64,000 bases of DNA from Euglena gracilis (lineage: Eukaryota > Euglenida > Euglenophyceae > Euglenales): the NCBI GenBank assembly GCA_039621445.1, contig CP154954.1, positions 43,150,632 through 43,214,631 of the forward strand. Direction: 5' to 3'. The position numbers and the translations under genes are program-made. This document shows, piece after piece, positions 20,860 to 31,900 of the stretch; position 1 is the first letter of the stretch; every line of letters starts with the position of its first letter. The notes under the pieces were generated by a model that made no database searches, was not told the origin of the DNA, and saw nothing but the letters and a program-made list of their open reading frames with translations.

Positions 20860-22650
20860 AATGGGAGGTGTCCACGCCCCCCTCTTGCAGAATCTCTTTG
20901 GTGAGGGAATTCACTCTGTCTGAGGTCAAAGGCCTTTTCCCATCCGAAGACCATAACAAATTATTTTTGTGTCCAACCATGTGGGCCGTCCTCCTCACCT
21001 ATTCTTGCAATAAATGCCAGAGCCTTATGAGTGGGCTGTGTGGCAGGTTCAATACCTCCTCCAGCCTGGGGTAATGCCACCCTTTCCTTTGCAGCGAGAC
21101 GCTTTTTTTTTCTCCCAGCAAACTGATTTTTCGCTGGGTTCTGGCACAACCCCCCCCCCTTGTGGATGGCCAACAGCCTCCAACAAATGATAAGCCTTTT
21201 AGTAAGGTCTTTCAAAGACAATTCTGAGAGGGGTTCAGAGTATTTGCTTAGTCACCATGGAAATTCTGTTGGATCCCAAAAACTGGCATACCTAGCCACA
21301 TTTAAATTCCAGTTTCTTTTCAGTGGAGCGGAAACCCTCAATGAATAAAACGTTCGGAGTAACAAAGCTGCCGCATATGCATTTCGAGCAGTTCTGAGGC
21401 TGTGAATTGCAAGCTCCAGGATGGCCTCAGCCATTTTGTGCACTGCGCAGTCCTGCAGGGAACCCTTTGTGCGACAATTGGCCAACCAATGTCCTAAAGG
21501 CTGAGTCATATATTTTCACATTGCCCAGGTTTTTTATGTAAGCGTCCATACTGGACACCGAAACTTCCTTGCGGTTGTAAAATTTTCCTGGTACAATCAA
21601 GCAGGCCAAATTCCACCTGGAGTGGGGGGGCATCTCCTCCCCCCGAGCAGTCGGTGAACAGGCCCCACTGTGGAGGAACCAGCAAAACTTTGCTGCCTAG
21701 CTGTCGGATGGACATTAATTTGCGCCACCATGATGTCGAAGCCCGGTGGGGTACGATTAACAAAAAAAATTAGTTCTGGTTTCAGAACTAATCTCTGGAC
21801 CAGATTAGTTCTGAATCTGGTCCAGGGATGCTCCAGGGATGGTTTGCATAAACTAGGTGAAACCCCTTAAATCTGCCTTCAGGGCATCCACCAGCAAAGC
21901 CCCTTGGTGGGGGTATCGACAGATAAACTTGGTAAATTTTTGTTGCTGGGAGTGAAAAACATGACCACCTCTGGGGTGATGTCTTTTTGAAATGCTTCAG
22001 AATCTGGTGAAGAATGTTTAGGTTTAGGGTATAATCCACTGGGTCTTTTTTCTCCCTGGTCAGGGAGTCTGCCAATTGCTCCTAGGTGGGAACCCAAACC
22101 ACCTGCAAGTTGATTTGCTTTTCCTGACAATGGTACAGTAGAGGTTTGAGTTTTTGTCCAGCCCCCCCCCCCCTACTGCCAGTTGCTGCTGTTCGAGAAC
22201 AGTTCCTCCGATGCCTTGGATTGAAATGCCCTGCCCACACCTGGCTGTAAAATTTATTTCAGTTCCACAACTGGATCCTTGACACCCTGTGGAATGGTCA
22301 AGGTGTGTTCCAAACCCCACTTGGTGTGTAACGCCACTATTGTGCAAAGTTGATCTGTCAGCATTCTGAGAAATGGCGATAGAACTGAGTTTTGTGCAGT
22401 TCATTTTTTTGCCTTCAGCACCTTTCCTAAACTCCATTCTTAGGTGTCCTTTTTCAAATTGATACACTGGCCAAATGATTTAATTCCCGTGGGGGTTGCA
22501 GACAGTGTTTGGGGAGGTTTAGTCTGAAACCTGCAGTAATAGATCCTCTTTCATGTTTGTCAAATGCTGGGATGCTGTCTTTTTGCTGGGGGCTAACAGC
22601 AAAATGTCGTCCAGGTAGACAAAAACTACCGTTCCCTCCTTTCTCCACTT
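20860..22650 (-). pseudogene. Degenerate DIRS-like element: RT, RNase H, connector, recombinase
   Basis: Minus-strand order from 22650 downwards is as follows. An RT fragment reads VFVYLDDILLLAPSKK, with its YLDD codons at 22606-22620. An RNase H tail is followed by ADSLTREKKDPVDYTLN (near 22075). A connector LIVPHRASTSWWRKL (near 21760) is typical of DIRS and related pol proteins. The recombinase N-terminus (21509-21252, ARNAYAAALLLR to NVARYASFWDP) aligns with bases 25-165 of the window, and recombinase-core debris continues to about 20960. Many frameshifts and stops are present. The order RT-RH-YR supports the DIRS assignment for all such fragments here. Confidence 0.7.
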
Positions 22651-23476
22651 CCTTTCTCAGACCCTCATGACGATCGTAGTAGGCTGCTTACGCCGAAGCA
22701 TGCAGCTTTAAACGGCCAGGTTTGTGGATCGCCGTGGGTTGGTCCACGATTATGGGATATCCCGGAGCGGCACTGCCGGCTCGGGACGCTGCCTGGCGGG
22801 AGACCGTTTAACCGCCAGGCAAGGTTGGGTTTTGGGTTTTGGGTCCCCCCCCCAAATTTTTTTTTTGGGGTACCCCCCCAAAAAACACCAAAAATTCGTA
22901 TTTTTGGGACCCCCTCTTTGAAAAATTTTCCCCTAACCCCTAACTACCTAAAAAAGGCCGATTTTGGCCAATAAAAGCGATTTTTTGAAAATTTTCTGCG
23001 CCTGCGGCGCCCAAAAGTATATCTCACTCCCCTCTGGGCCCTCCAGGGGAGTCCGGCTGGACCCACCCCGGGTAATCCCTGGGGCTGCAGCCGGGATCGA
23101 ACCACCGACCCCGCGTGCAAAGCAGGATTCCTGTCCAACACGTCCAAAAGGATGGAAGCGCACCGGGGGGGGGGGCAGTGCTTATACAAGGCCAGTGTTT
23201 ATACACCGGGGGGGGGGATGGTACAACAAAATTGTGGATTCTGATAAGGGGTGACCGTTGGAATCCAGACTGTTATTTTCGGAGGGAAAATCATGCCCTC
23301 CAGAAATGTGGCCTCTGATTGGGGGGGGGGGGGGATCATTGTAAACCCTCCCCCCAAATAATCCCCCCCCAAATAATACCTCCCCCGGGGTACGACTTCG
23401 GCCACAAAAATAATACCCCCCTCCCCCAGTTTCGGGCCGCAAGCCCGGATTTTTGACCTGAAAATGTAGGTAAAAA
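22651..23476. other. No gene; homopolymer-rich DNA with a hairpin and tRNA-like patch
   Basis: Long C and G runs, short A/T runs and no credible ORF. A perfect 9-bp stem GCCTGGCGG/CCGCCAGGC lies at 22791-22820. The tRNA-like patch is listed separately. Confidence 0.5.
23076..23160 (-). pseudogene. tRNA-Ala(UGC)-like sequence, possible SINE head
   Basis: On the minus strand there is a 5-bp anticodon stem (CCTGC/GCGGG) around loop TTTGCAC, giving anticodon UGC. It is followed by GGTTCGATCCC, a match to the T arm and RNA polymerase III B box. The T stem is imperfect and the acceptor stem does not pair, so this is not a functional tRNA gene; it may be a tRNA-derived SINE or relic. Confidence 0.35.
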
Positions 23477-23785
23477 TGTGTACCAGGCGTATGCTTCTGT
23501 CCCCTTCCGTTGAGGAAGTTAGGATGGAAGCAGATCCTATTAGGATTTCCTAATGGGTGCCCCTTCTCTCTCCACAGGTGGTATTCTGTTTTGTCTTTCC
23601 TTTTCTCCGGACCGGACTTGGTTATCCAGTCCGTCCTCCCTGCATTGCTCCGTGCTTTGCTTCTTGGGAAGTGGGAAAAGGGTTTTTACTGTTACTCTGA
23701 TTTTCAGTTCCCAAGTAGGTGCACCAAGGCGAAAGCGAAGGCTTTTGGGAATTGGGAAAGGGGAATTGGGAATCAGACGTACACT
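23477..23785 (+). repeat. 5' LTR of element 2
   Basis: A 309-bp LTR differing from those of element 1 by one inserted T and a few substitutions. It keeps both terminal motifs and the CACAG acceptor-like site (ending 23577). Confidence 0.92.
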
Positions 23786-23880
23786 TGGTAGCAGATAAGG
23801 TCACGATCCTACACATACAGCCCATACAGAAAGAAAACGCTATCAAGTATTACACTTGGTAGCAGATTGGTTCGATCCTA
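23786..23880 (+). promoter_or_regulatory. Duplicated primer binding site of element 2
   Basis: TGGTAGCAGAT follows the LTR at 23786 and occurs again at 23857, each copy preceded by TACACT. The 71-bp inserted unit resembles the leader of element 3 (GATCCTA preceded by a variable spacer) rather than that of element 1. The second copy lies in the element 1-type leader. Confidence 0.75.
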
Positions 23881-24070
23881 CGCTGACTGGCAGCGGAGAG
23901 CCCCTGCACCGTTATTACACGGTCGCGGCGTCAGCTCCCGGCTTCTAGTCAACGTCTAAGCAGACGAGCAGGCTCCGGAAGGCTCTGTACGGTATTACCC
24001 GTTACAGCCCCTCTGGTGCCAGCACAACTGCTTAGTTTTGTGGGTTTTTGCTGTTTTTGTCATCAGAAAG

Positions 24071-27000
24071 ATGCAAAGCACAGGCCCCAACCATCAATTC
24101 AATTCTGCCTTATTACAGGCATCATTGCAGGACATAGACCAAGAAAATGGGGATTGGAAGCTTTTATGTGAAAGTGCTTCCAGTTCCCACGCCGATGAGG
24201 CACAATTGATTCAATTGTCACAATTGCAACATTTGTCATCATTGACAGTGGTCGGCGATGAGCCCTCCACATCATTGGCTTCAGAGGCTAATGCGGCCTC
24301 TTCCACACTCACCTTGCCACAACGGGGGTATTCGCCTCTGTCTGCGGTAATGGTGCAGCTGTGCACACCGGAGAGACCCGTGGTGATTCCGCCACCGGGC
24401 TTCTCTGGTGATGGTGGGCTAGAAACCCCGTGTTTCTTTCAACCCCCACCGGCTCTTCCACCGGCAAGCCCTTACGGAGCTTTGCCACCACCACCCGATC
24501 TTGGGTGTTATCCCGCACTACCTTGGCCACCGGAGACTCGCCTAGTGGTACCGGAATTCTCCGGTACGTCCCAACCCATGGATGGCTATGGGAAGGGCAC
24601 TGGTGAGCTCCTCACTGCTGAGGATGTGCAGGATATTGTTGCTCGGCTTCCAGGGGATCACCCCCTTGTGAGGCAGTTCAACCATGTGCAACAATGCGTT
24701 GCAGAGTGTGCAACCTCATTGAACAAAGTGCTTCAGTTTGATGAGGACAACCAGAAACATGTCTTCACCAAGCTGGAACACTGCTGGAATTACTTGCATG
24801 AAGTTGGCAGATATTGCCAGAGGAATTTCGAAAGTGCGGGTAGGATTGACCTTGCAAACTTTCGGGAAACCTTTGACAGAATACGCCAACAGCTCCCGCA
24901 AAACTTCCGGCAAATTAGTGAATGCATGCATGAAGCGGAAACGCGGAATGACTCCAAGTTTCTGCACTTGCATGGATCACTACAACAGTTATCGGGACAA
25001 ATGGAGTCCTGTTCATCTGCGTTGTTGCATTTGCAAAAACAGTTGCATGCACGAGATTCCTAGTCTGCAACATCCAGCAGTGGTGGATTTGTGTCTATGG
25101 ACCATTTCACCACATTGTCTGCAACTTTCCATGAATCGCAACACCGCATTATGCAGTTGTGCGATGAAACGGAAAAGTTTCGGCACTTCCGGTCACAAGC
25201 CAACGAGAATTTTGCTCCCCTCACGTATGTGCGGCAGTTGGAGGAGTGACTTTCCCGTTTGGAGCAGAAAACCTGCTATTGTGACGCGAATCGGGTTGGA
25301 TTATCCAATCTGAGCGCGAAAGTCGCGGAAATGGCACAATGGCAGGATTCCCTGCAGTTGCAGTTGCAATCCGACATTGGCGGGATTAACTCGGCCATTG
25401 CGGGTTTGCAACAAAGCTATTCCGCACTTTCCCACCGAGTTCCGGACATTAGCGGTATTCAGACTGCTATTGGGGAACTCCAGACCCGGTATGCATCGGT
25501 GTCTACCAAAGTAACGGAAATGCAGTCTCTACCTGCAGGTTCCAGTTCTCGAATTACAGAGAACCCTGATTTCAAGGCATTTTATGACAAAATGCTCACT
25601 AACAATCAGGAAACCTTGCAAGATTTCTGCAACAGCCTATTAAGGCTTGAGGAATCGGTGAATCGGAATGCCCGATCCACGCAAAGTGAAATTACCAGGT
25701 TGGATGGGCGAATTTTTGCGTTGTTGGATAGGCCACAACCCGGAAATTTGCCCGTGGGTACCACAACCGCGTTCTCGGATAACCCTGCACCGGTTGCACC
25801 CACCACCACACTAACCAAGGTGACATCACCTTTGCAGATTCTCTCAAATGCTGTAAAAGCATTAATGGGACAACTCCAATTATTGGATAAGTCTCACGGG
25901 AAACTTGTCCAAGATGTAACCGGAATTTCCGAAAGGATTCCGCACTTGGATGACTTTTCCCGTTACCGCAAGCGTATTCGCGCTTTGGAGGATGAAGTTG
26001 ACCGTATTTGCGGCCAACTCCAACTCGTTGAGCATTTGGAGCAAAGTGTGCATGACTTGTCTGTGGGTTTGGATAATGTGTCCAACCAACAGCGGGTTTC
26101 ACACCGCAATTCGGCAGTATGCATTGCCGAAGATGCGCCAAATGTTCCAGAGTCGCGTTTTCATAACCCGGCTCTGGGTGCACATGCACCACCACCACCC
26201 GTGTCCCGAGTGTCACAATCCGCGATTCCGCGAATTGTGCCACCATTGGCCTTGTCCACCACCCAAACCCAGTTTTTGGATGAATCTCCCATTACGGGAA
26301 CCGAATTCGCGGAAAACACGGCGCTTCCGCCAAGTCTCCACCAAGAAATCCATCATTCCATGCTTGTGCGTGGAATGAGCCAAACCCGTACACCGGGAGT
26401 GGGTCACATGTTGCATGCGCGACATACCCCCACACCGGAGAGTCTCCCTATTACGGGTGACCAACAGGGTTTGCGACCGGATTTCCGGTACCAAGAGTCA
26501 CCTTCACCAGAAATTTCACGATTCCGACAAGAATCCGGAAAGGATACGCTTGGTGCTCGAGCGTACCCGGGCCCGAATCCACGGAATACCACCGAGGGCC
26601 AACGGGTTTTTCAGAAAGACTTCAAGGGCACCATCGCAATCGCGAATAAGGTGAAACCCCAGTGGGATGGTGATCCAACCACATGGAGACAGTTTTTCCG
26701 GAACTGGGAGTACTACTGGGCATTGAAAGGGCCAACCCAGGACACAAACCCGGAGGTGATCAAGATGGAATTCATCGATTGCCTCCCTAGGGATGAGAAG
26801 GAGCGCGCGCGACAACTCGTCATTCGCTACCGCGTTTCCTTTGATGACCTGGTGGAGCAATACGCTTCCACCAGTTCAAGTTTGGTCGCTAGGATTACCC
26901 TGGAGACCAAGTGGCGGCAATGCGCCCCACCCGATCGGAAGTGGAAGTCCATTGACCTTTGGTATGCCAAATGGTTAGGACTTGCCGCTGAAGTGGATGA

Positions 27001-28051
27001 ACTCAGTGAAAAGCAAATGCGCGAACAGTTTGACGCTGTTCTCATGCATTTCACGCCTAGCCTCATCAAGGATATCCATCGTGAGGAGTTGGCGGGTAAC
27101 GCAATGACTCTTGACCAACGCTGGAATTATGTTTCCAAGCAACTGAAGCTATCACAGCTTCTTGGTCAGATTCAATCCGCGTATACCGCACACCCAACCG
27201 CTGGATTACCGGCTGGTTCGGTGAACGCATTGCAAAAATCACCGGTTTCACCCGCTTCACCCACCAGGGGATCGAAAACGCGATACCCGCGTTCTTCGGA
27301 CCAAGCCACGGATAAAGTGTGCTTTTTGTGCAACAAATCGGGACAGATGTCTCGGGAATGTCCTAATCCTGAAGCGCGTAAGCGTATTCAGAGTCCGCGA
27401 GGCTCGACGTCATCACGTGGTTCGGGTTCCTCCGCGTTTTCACGCCAATCGGGCAATTCAAGGTCATCGGGTCCCCGTTCCGGTGGTATTAGCCCCCGGA
27501 TCCCGTTCCGCGATGAGCGGAAACACGGTACCCCTCGGGGTAGGTCACCCGGTGCCCCGGCCAAGAAGCGTGATTCTCATCGCGAGGCATCACGATCGCG
27601 TTCGCGAAGCGGATCATCCTCTTCGCGATCCTCATCGGGAAAACCCCGATACACCAATCATGGTCGACGGGATACCCGGTCACCACGACGGTTTGACGGG
27701 AAATCGGGAAACCGATCCCCCCGTTATCCAGATTCGCGACACAAATCTCGGTGTTCGCTTTGTGGATCGAGTGATCACCACTCATCCAAATGTCCGCGTT
27801 CTCGTTCTCCCCGCCCTGGCCAACTTCATCGCGGTATTAATCGCGGTGACAAGGGTCACTCCTCCAACCGCCATAAAGTCGGTTTCAAGATATCTTGTTT
27901 GGAGGATGACACCCCGGCTTCGGGCAGGGATGGGGATGAGACCACGGATACCGATTTCGACGAGGCCCGCATGGCGGTGCGCACGTTGAAATCCGTTTAC
28001 ACCTCTAAAAGGCCCATAGCCGGCTATTCGGCCGGTTCGGACCTGGAGTAG
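24071..28051 (+). pseudogene. gag: gag of element 2, two nonsense codons
   Basis: Start at ATG 24071 by homology with element 1. UAG at 25061-25063 and UGA at 25247-25249 interrupt the coiled-coil half; element 1 has serine and arginine codons there. Downstream the frame is open to UAG at 28049-28051, and it lacks the 10-bp duplication that breaks element 1, so the Ser/Arg-rich region and second knuckle follow in frame. The first zinc knuckle is damaged: its histidine is replaced by Gln (CFLCNKSGQMSREC). The second, CSLCGSSDHHSSKC, is intact. The product would act in particle assembly and RNA binding, but this copy cannot make full-length Gag. Confidence 0.87.
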
Positions 28052-28096
28052 GGGAGCCCGAGGTCCGAGGGCACGGACCTCTGGGCTGATGAACAG

Positions 28097-28963
28097 ATGG
28101 AGGTAGGACCTGATCAACCCTGCCCCCCCTGCCCATCTGCCTTCCCGGTCGATACCCGGAAAATTTTCGGGTCCCCCACCCCCCACTCCAACTTTCCGCT
28201 CGGAATGTTGTGCAAAGTAGGAAAGGGTTCATGGGAAAGCTGACAAGAAAACGTATTTTCGCCAGACCCTTCACTTTGCCTACCCCCCATGGAACTTTTG
28301 GTCCAAGCGGAAATCAAAATGCAAAATTTTTGTACAAAAGTCAAAATTCTCATTGACACTGGTTGTCGCAATGCACTACTTTTTCGGTTCGGGTTGATAC
28401 CAACCCCCCTCTTGGTGAAAGCCAAGAAGCCGATCAAAATTACGACGGCTGACAACACCCCTATGTGCGGTGGTGACTTGGGATGCTTTTTGGACATTGT
28501 CCTACCCCTCATCCCCAAGCACCACTCACACCCCCCCCAACCGCAAAATTTTCCGGATACCTGGGGATTTGAATCCGGAATCCATGGTTCTGACGTAATT
28601 CTGGGATACCCCTTTTTACGTCAGCACCGGCTGGTAGTGGATTGCCACTCCCACGGTTTGCGCACATCACCATTCTCCTCATTGCCCCCCAAACCCTCAT
28701 CACCTGTGGCGTCAACCGCGATAGCCACCAATTTTTCCACACCGTTTTCGAAAACTTTTACCCCGTTACCAACCACACCAACCAACGTTTTCCACACCGG
28801 GTGTACGGAGAAAGTTCACCCCCTGCCCATTGACACACCAACTTCCGTTCCCCATGAGGCAGGGCAAGCGAGTAGCGGTACCCCCCTCGTTCCACTGGGT
28901 TACAAGACGAAAGCCCAAAGGCCTGAAGTAGTACGGTGTCGAGTAGTCGCCCAGCTGCGGTAA
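28097..28963 (+). pseudogene. Protease region of element 2, nonsense codon and 3' frameshift
   Basis: This follows the readthrough hairpin in the gag frame from ATG 28097. A UGA at 28241-28243 replaces the Trp codon of element 1. From 28289 the retropepsin part is open, with catalytic ILIDTGC and a later VILGYPFLRQ motif, and it ends at 28963. One base is missing near 28927-28935 compared with the inverted copy, in which protease and RT are one uninterrupted frame. So the break between protease and RT here is a mutation, not a programmed shift. Confidence 0.8.
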
Positions 28964-31900
28964 CACCCCGTTTTCCACCAGATGTATCGCTTTCAGATAC
29001 ATCTGTACACCCCCCAGCAGCTACAAAAGCGCATCCCAACTTTTACACACACCCCCACCAGACCAACATGCGCGACCAGGACCACTACTCCGACACTTCC
29101 TTCCAATGTGTGCACTGTAGGAGAATTTCCGCCCAGCCAGATTTCGATTGTGGATGTTTAGTCCAAACACCAACACTAATCCCGATTTCGCGCACCCATA
29201 CACTTGGTTGCGGATCGCAATGCGCGACCGTACATCAAGTGCTCCAACAACGAGGTATTGCCTTGTTGTTTGGGACCGCGAAATCCGTGTCACACACCTC
29301 CCCCACCTCCATCTGGCATGATATGGACTGGGTATGCACCCATCCAACCCATCAACCCTTGGGAATGCCCCTTGGGAGTGTGGATGACACACCCTTGACC
29401 TATGTTTCCGGATCCCTGAATTGCGTTACCGCTCTTCAACCCGCGAACCAGGTCGACACCTACGCGATGCGCGTATGGAACGCATTTAATTTTGGTCAAT
29501 ACCGTATTTTGGAGGAATGGTTCTCCAAAATCGCGGCTTTGGCTGATGCCTTCGATTTGCCGTTGGAAATTGATGCGTTCTCATCAAAAGCGCATGCGCG
29601 CTTGTCGCGATATTGGTCGCGACATACCAACGCATTCCTTAAATTTTGGGGTGATACGGTGCTATGGATGCACCCTCCCCCAAAACTTATCCCAGATGTG
29701 GTGGAGAAAATCCTCCGCGATGAAGCGCGAGGAGCTCTCCTCATACCGGTCAATCCGAATGCGGATTGGTTTCACCAACTATCCTATGTGTGTTTTCATT
29801 GGTGGGATTTACCCGCTGATGTACCACTATTTGAGGATTTTTGTGGTATATTATTACCACCTGTCAAAGAAATCATTTTTCGCGTTTGTTTCTTCGACGC
29901 ATTCGGAATATCCGATTTGCGTGTGCCAAGATACCTTGGTACGGATGGGGATGCCACACCCTCAACGCAGATTTCTGCGGTCATTGAGAGTGCGGACCAA
30001 CATCCCAAGTCTGCTGATTATTGTTCGCGAATTGCTCGCGAATTCCATGGTGTACTGGATAACCCAGTTTACGCCTGCGACATCGACCCCGCGATTCGCG
30101 GTCTGTTCGGTGTTTGCAAAATCGAGCTCAAGGATGGCGCTAAACCTATGCACCGGAAATTCTTCCGTTGCTCGGGTGAACGCGAACAGGCTCTCAACGA
30201 GATGATTGAGAAGCTCATCCAGCGGAAGTGGATTATCCCTTCCAAGAGCGAGTGGACATCACAAGCTTTTGTGGTGCCCAAACCCGCTGACCAGTCTGGT
30301 CAGAAGAAGTGGAGACTGGTGCTGGATTACCGGTACCTGAACTCCCATACGAAGGATGACCCCTTCCCGTTACCGCTGATCGAGGATTTGATCACAAAAC
30401 AATCGGATAACCGGTTGTGGTCAATCTTTGATCTGGAAGACGGTTTCCATCAGATGCATTTGCATCCTGATTCGCAACCGTACACGGCATTCGTGACATC
30501 CAAGGGTGTGTACCAATGGACGGTACCCCCCATTGGTGTTAAGAATGGCCCAGCCATGTTTCAACGCATGATCCAGTGGGTTTTGCGCGAGTTACCGTTT
30601 GCTCTGGTGTACATCGATGATGTACTGGTGGGAACCCAACCGCCATCCGCGAAATCGGGCGAGGATATCCTCGACCCGCATTATCGCGATGTGCGCGCGG
30701 TATTATCCGCGTTCCAAAAGCATGTGCTTTTTGTGAAGGGTTCCAAAATGCACCTGTTTCGCAAAATTATTAAGTTTTGCGGACACATCCTGAGCAACGG
30801 GCAGCGTAAAGCCGCACCCAGTAAGATGGAGGCCATTAAGAAATGGACTCCTGAGGTCATTAAGACCTTAACGCATTTAAAAGGATTTTTGGGATTAGCC
30901 CAATATTACGCGATTTACATGAAAGATTTCGCGAAAATCGCGGTACCCCTAACCCGACAACTCAAAAATCGGACACCCGATAACGCAAAAGTCATTTGGG
31001 ATGACCAAATGTGCGAGGCCTTGAATAAAATCAAGGACTTGCTCCTCGAGAACGTGGTTCTCGATATCGCGGATCCATACAAACCGTATGTCCTGGAGGT
31101 CGACAGCAGCGATTACGCTGTTGGCGGGGTTCTTAGCCAGCATAATGCGGCGAATGAACTCCGACCTGTGGCTTTCTTCAGCAGGAAGCTACAGGGCGAC
31201 AGCGGGAAAGGACAGGTTAAATGGAGCATTCGCGAAAAGGAGACATATGCCATTGTGCTAATTCTCCAGAAGTTCCGCAGCTGGATAGCCAGCAGCTTGG
31301 TCCAGATACTAGTGTTGACGGATCATGAAAGCCTTCAACACTGGTATACCGAGGACCTGAACAAGGCCATATCATCAGTTGGCAGAAGATGCCGATGGCA
31401 TGAGTTCTTGAGCCAGTTTAACCTGGTGGTAGTTTATACCCCAGGTCATACGCAAAAAGTTGCGGATCCTCTCAGCCGAGCCCCCTGGTATTATCCTGGG
31501 AACCCGGATGAGGGTGATGCGACTTTTCATGGCAGCCATGAGGCTGGCCAGTTCGCACGTCGATCCGACGCTGCGGACAACATGCTCGATTCACTACCCG
31601 TTTGCCGGGTGTATCGCAGCATTGCCATTTCACCATTGCGTGGAAGGCGCCGGCGTGGACGCACTGCCGGACCCCGTCGCATTACGCGTACGGAAACTCC
31701 TACCCCCCTATTTTTCCGCGAATGGGATTATTCGCGTGACCCGGTATATAGTACCATTGTGAATAGACTTCGTAATGGTGAATCCATAGAGAATTATTCT
31801 CTATCACCATTGCGGCTTATTTTCCGGAATGATTCTGGTTATAAATATTGTATACCCCAAGACCTGGTTGATGATGTGATTTTGAGCTATCACAACCATG

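Noticed and set aside
20643-20954. ORF rich in Leu-Gly repeats
   Set aside because: It is a translation of the telomeric repeat.
28927-28963. Programmed frameshift between protease and RT
   Set aside because: The inverted copy is in frame through this point, so element 2 simply lost one base.
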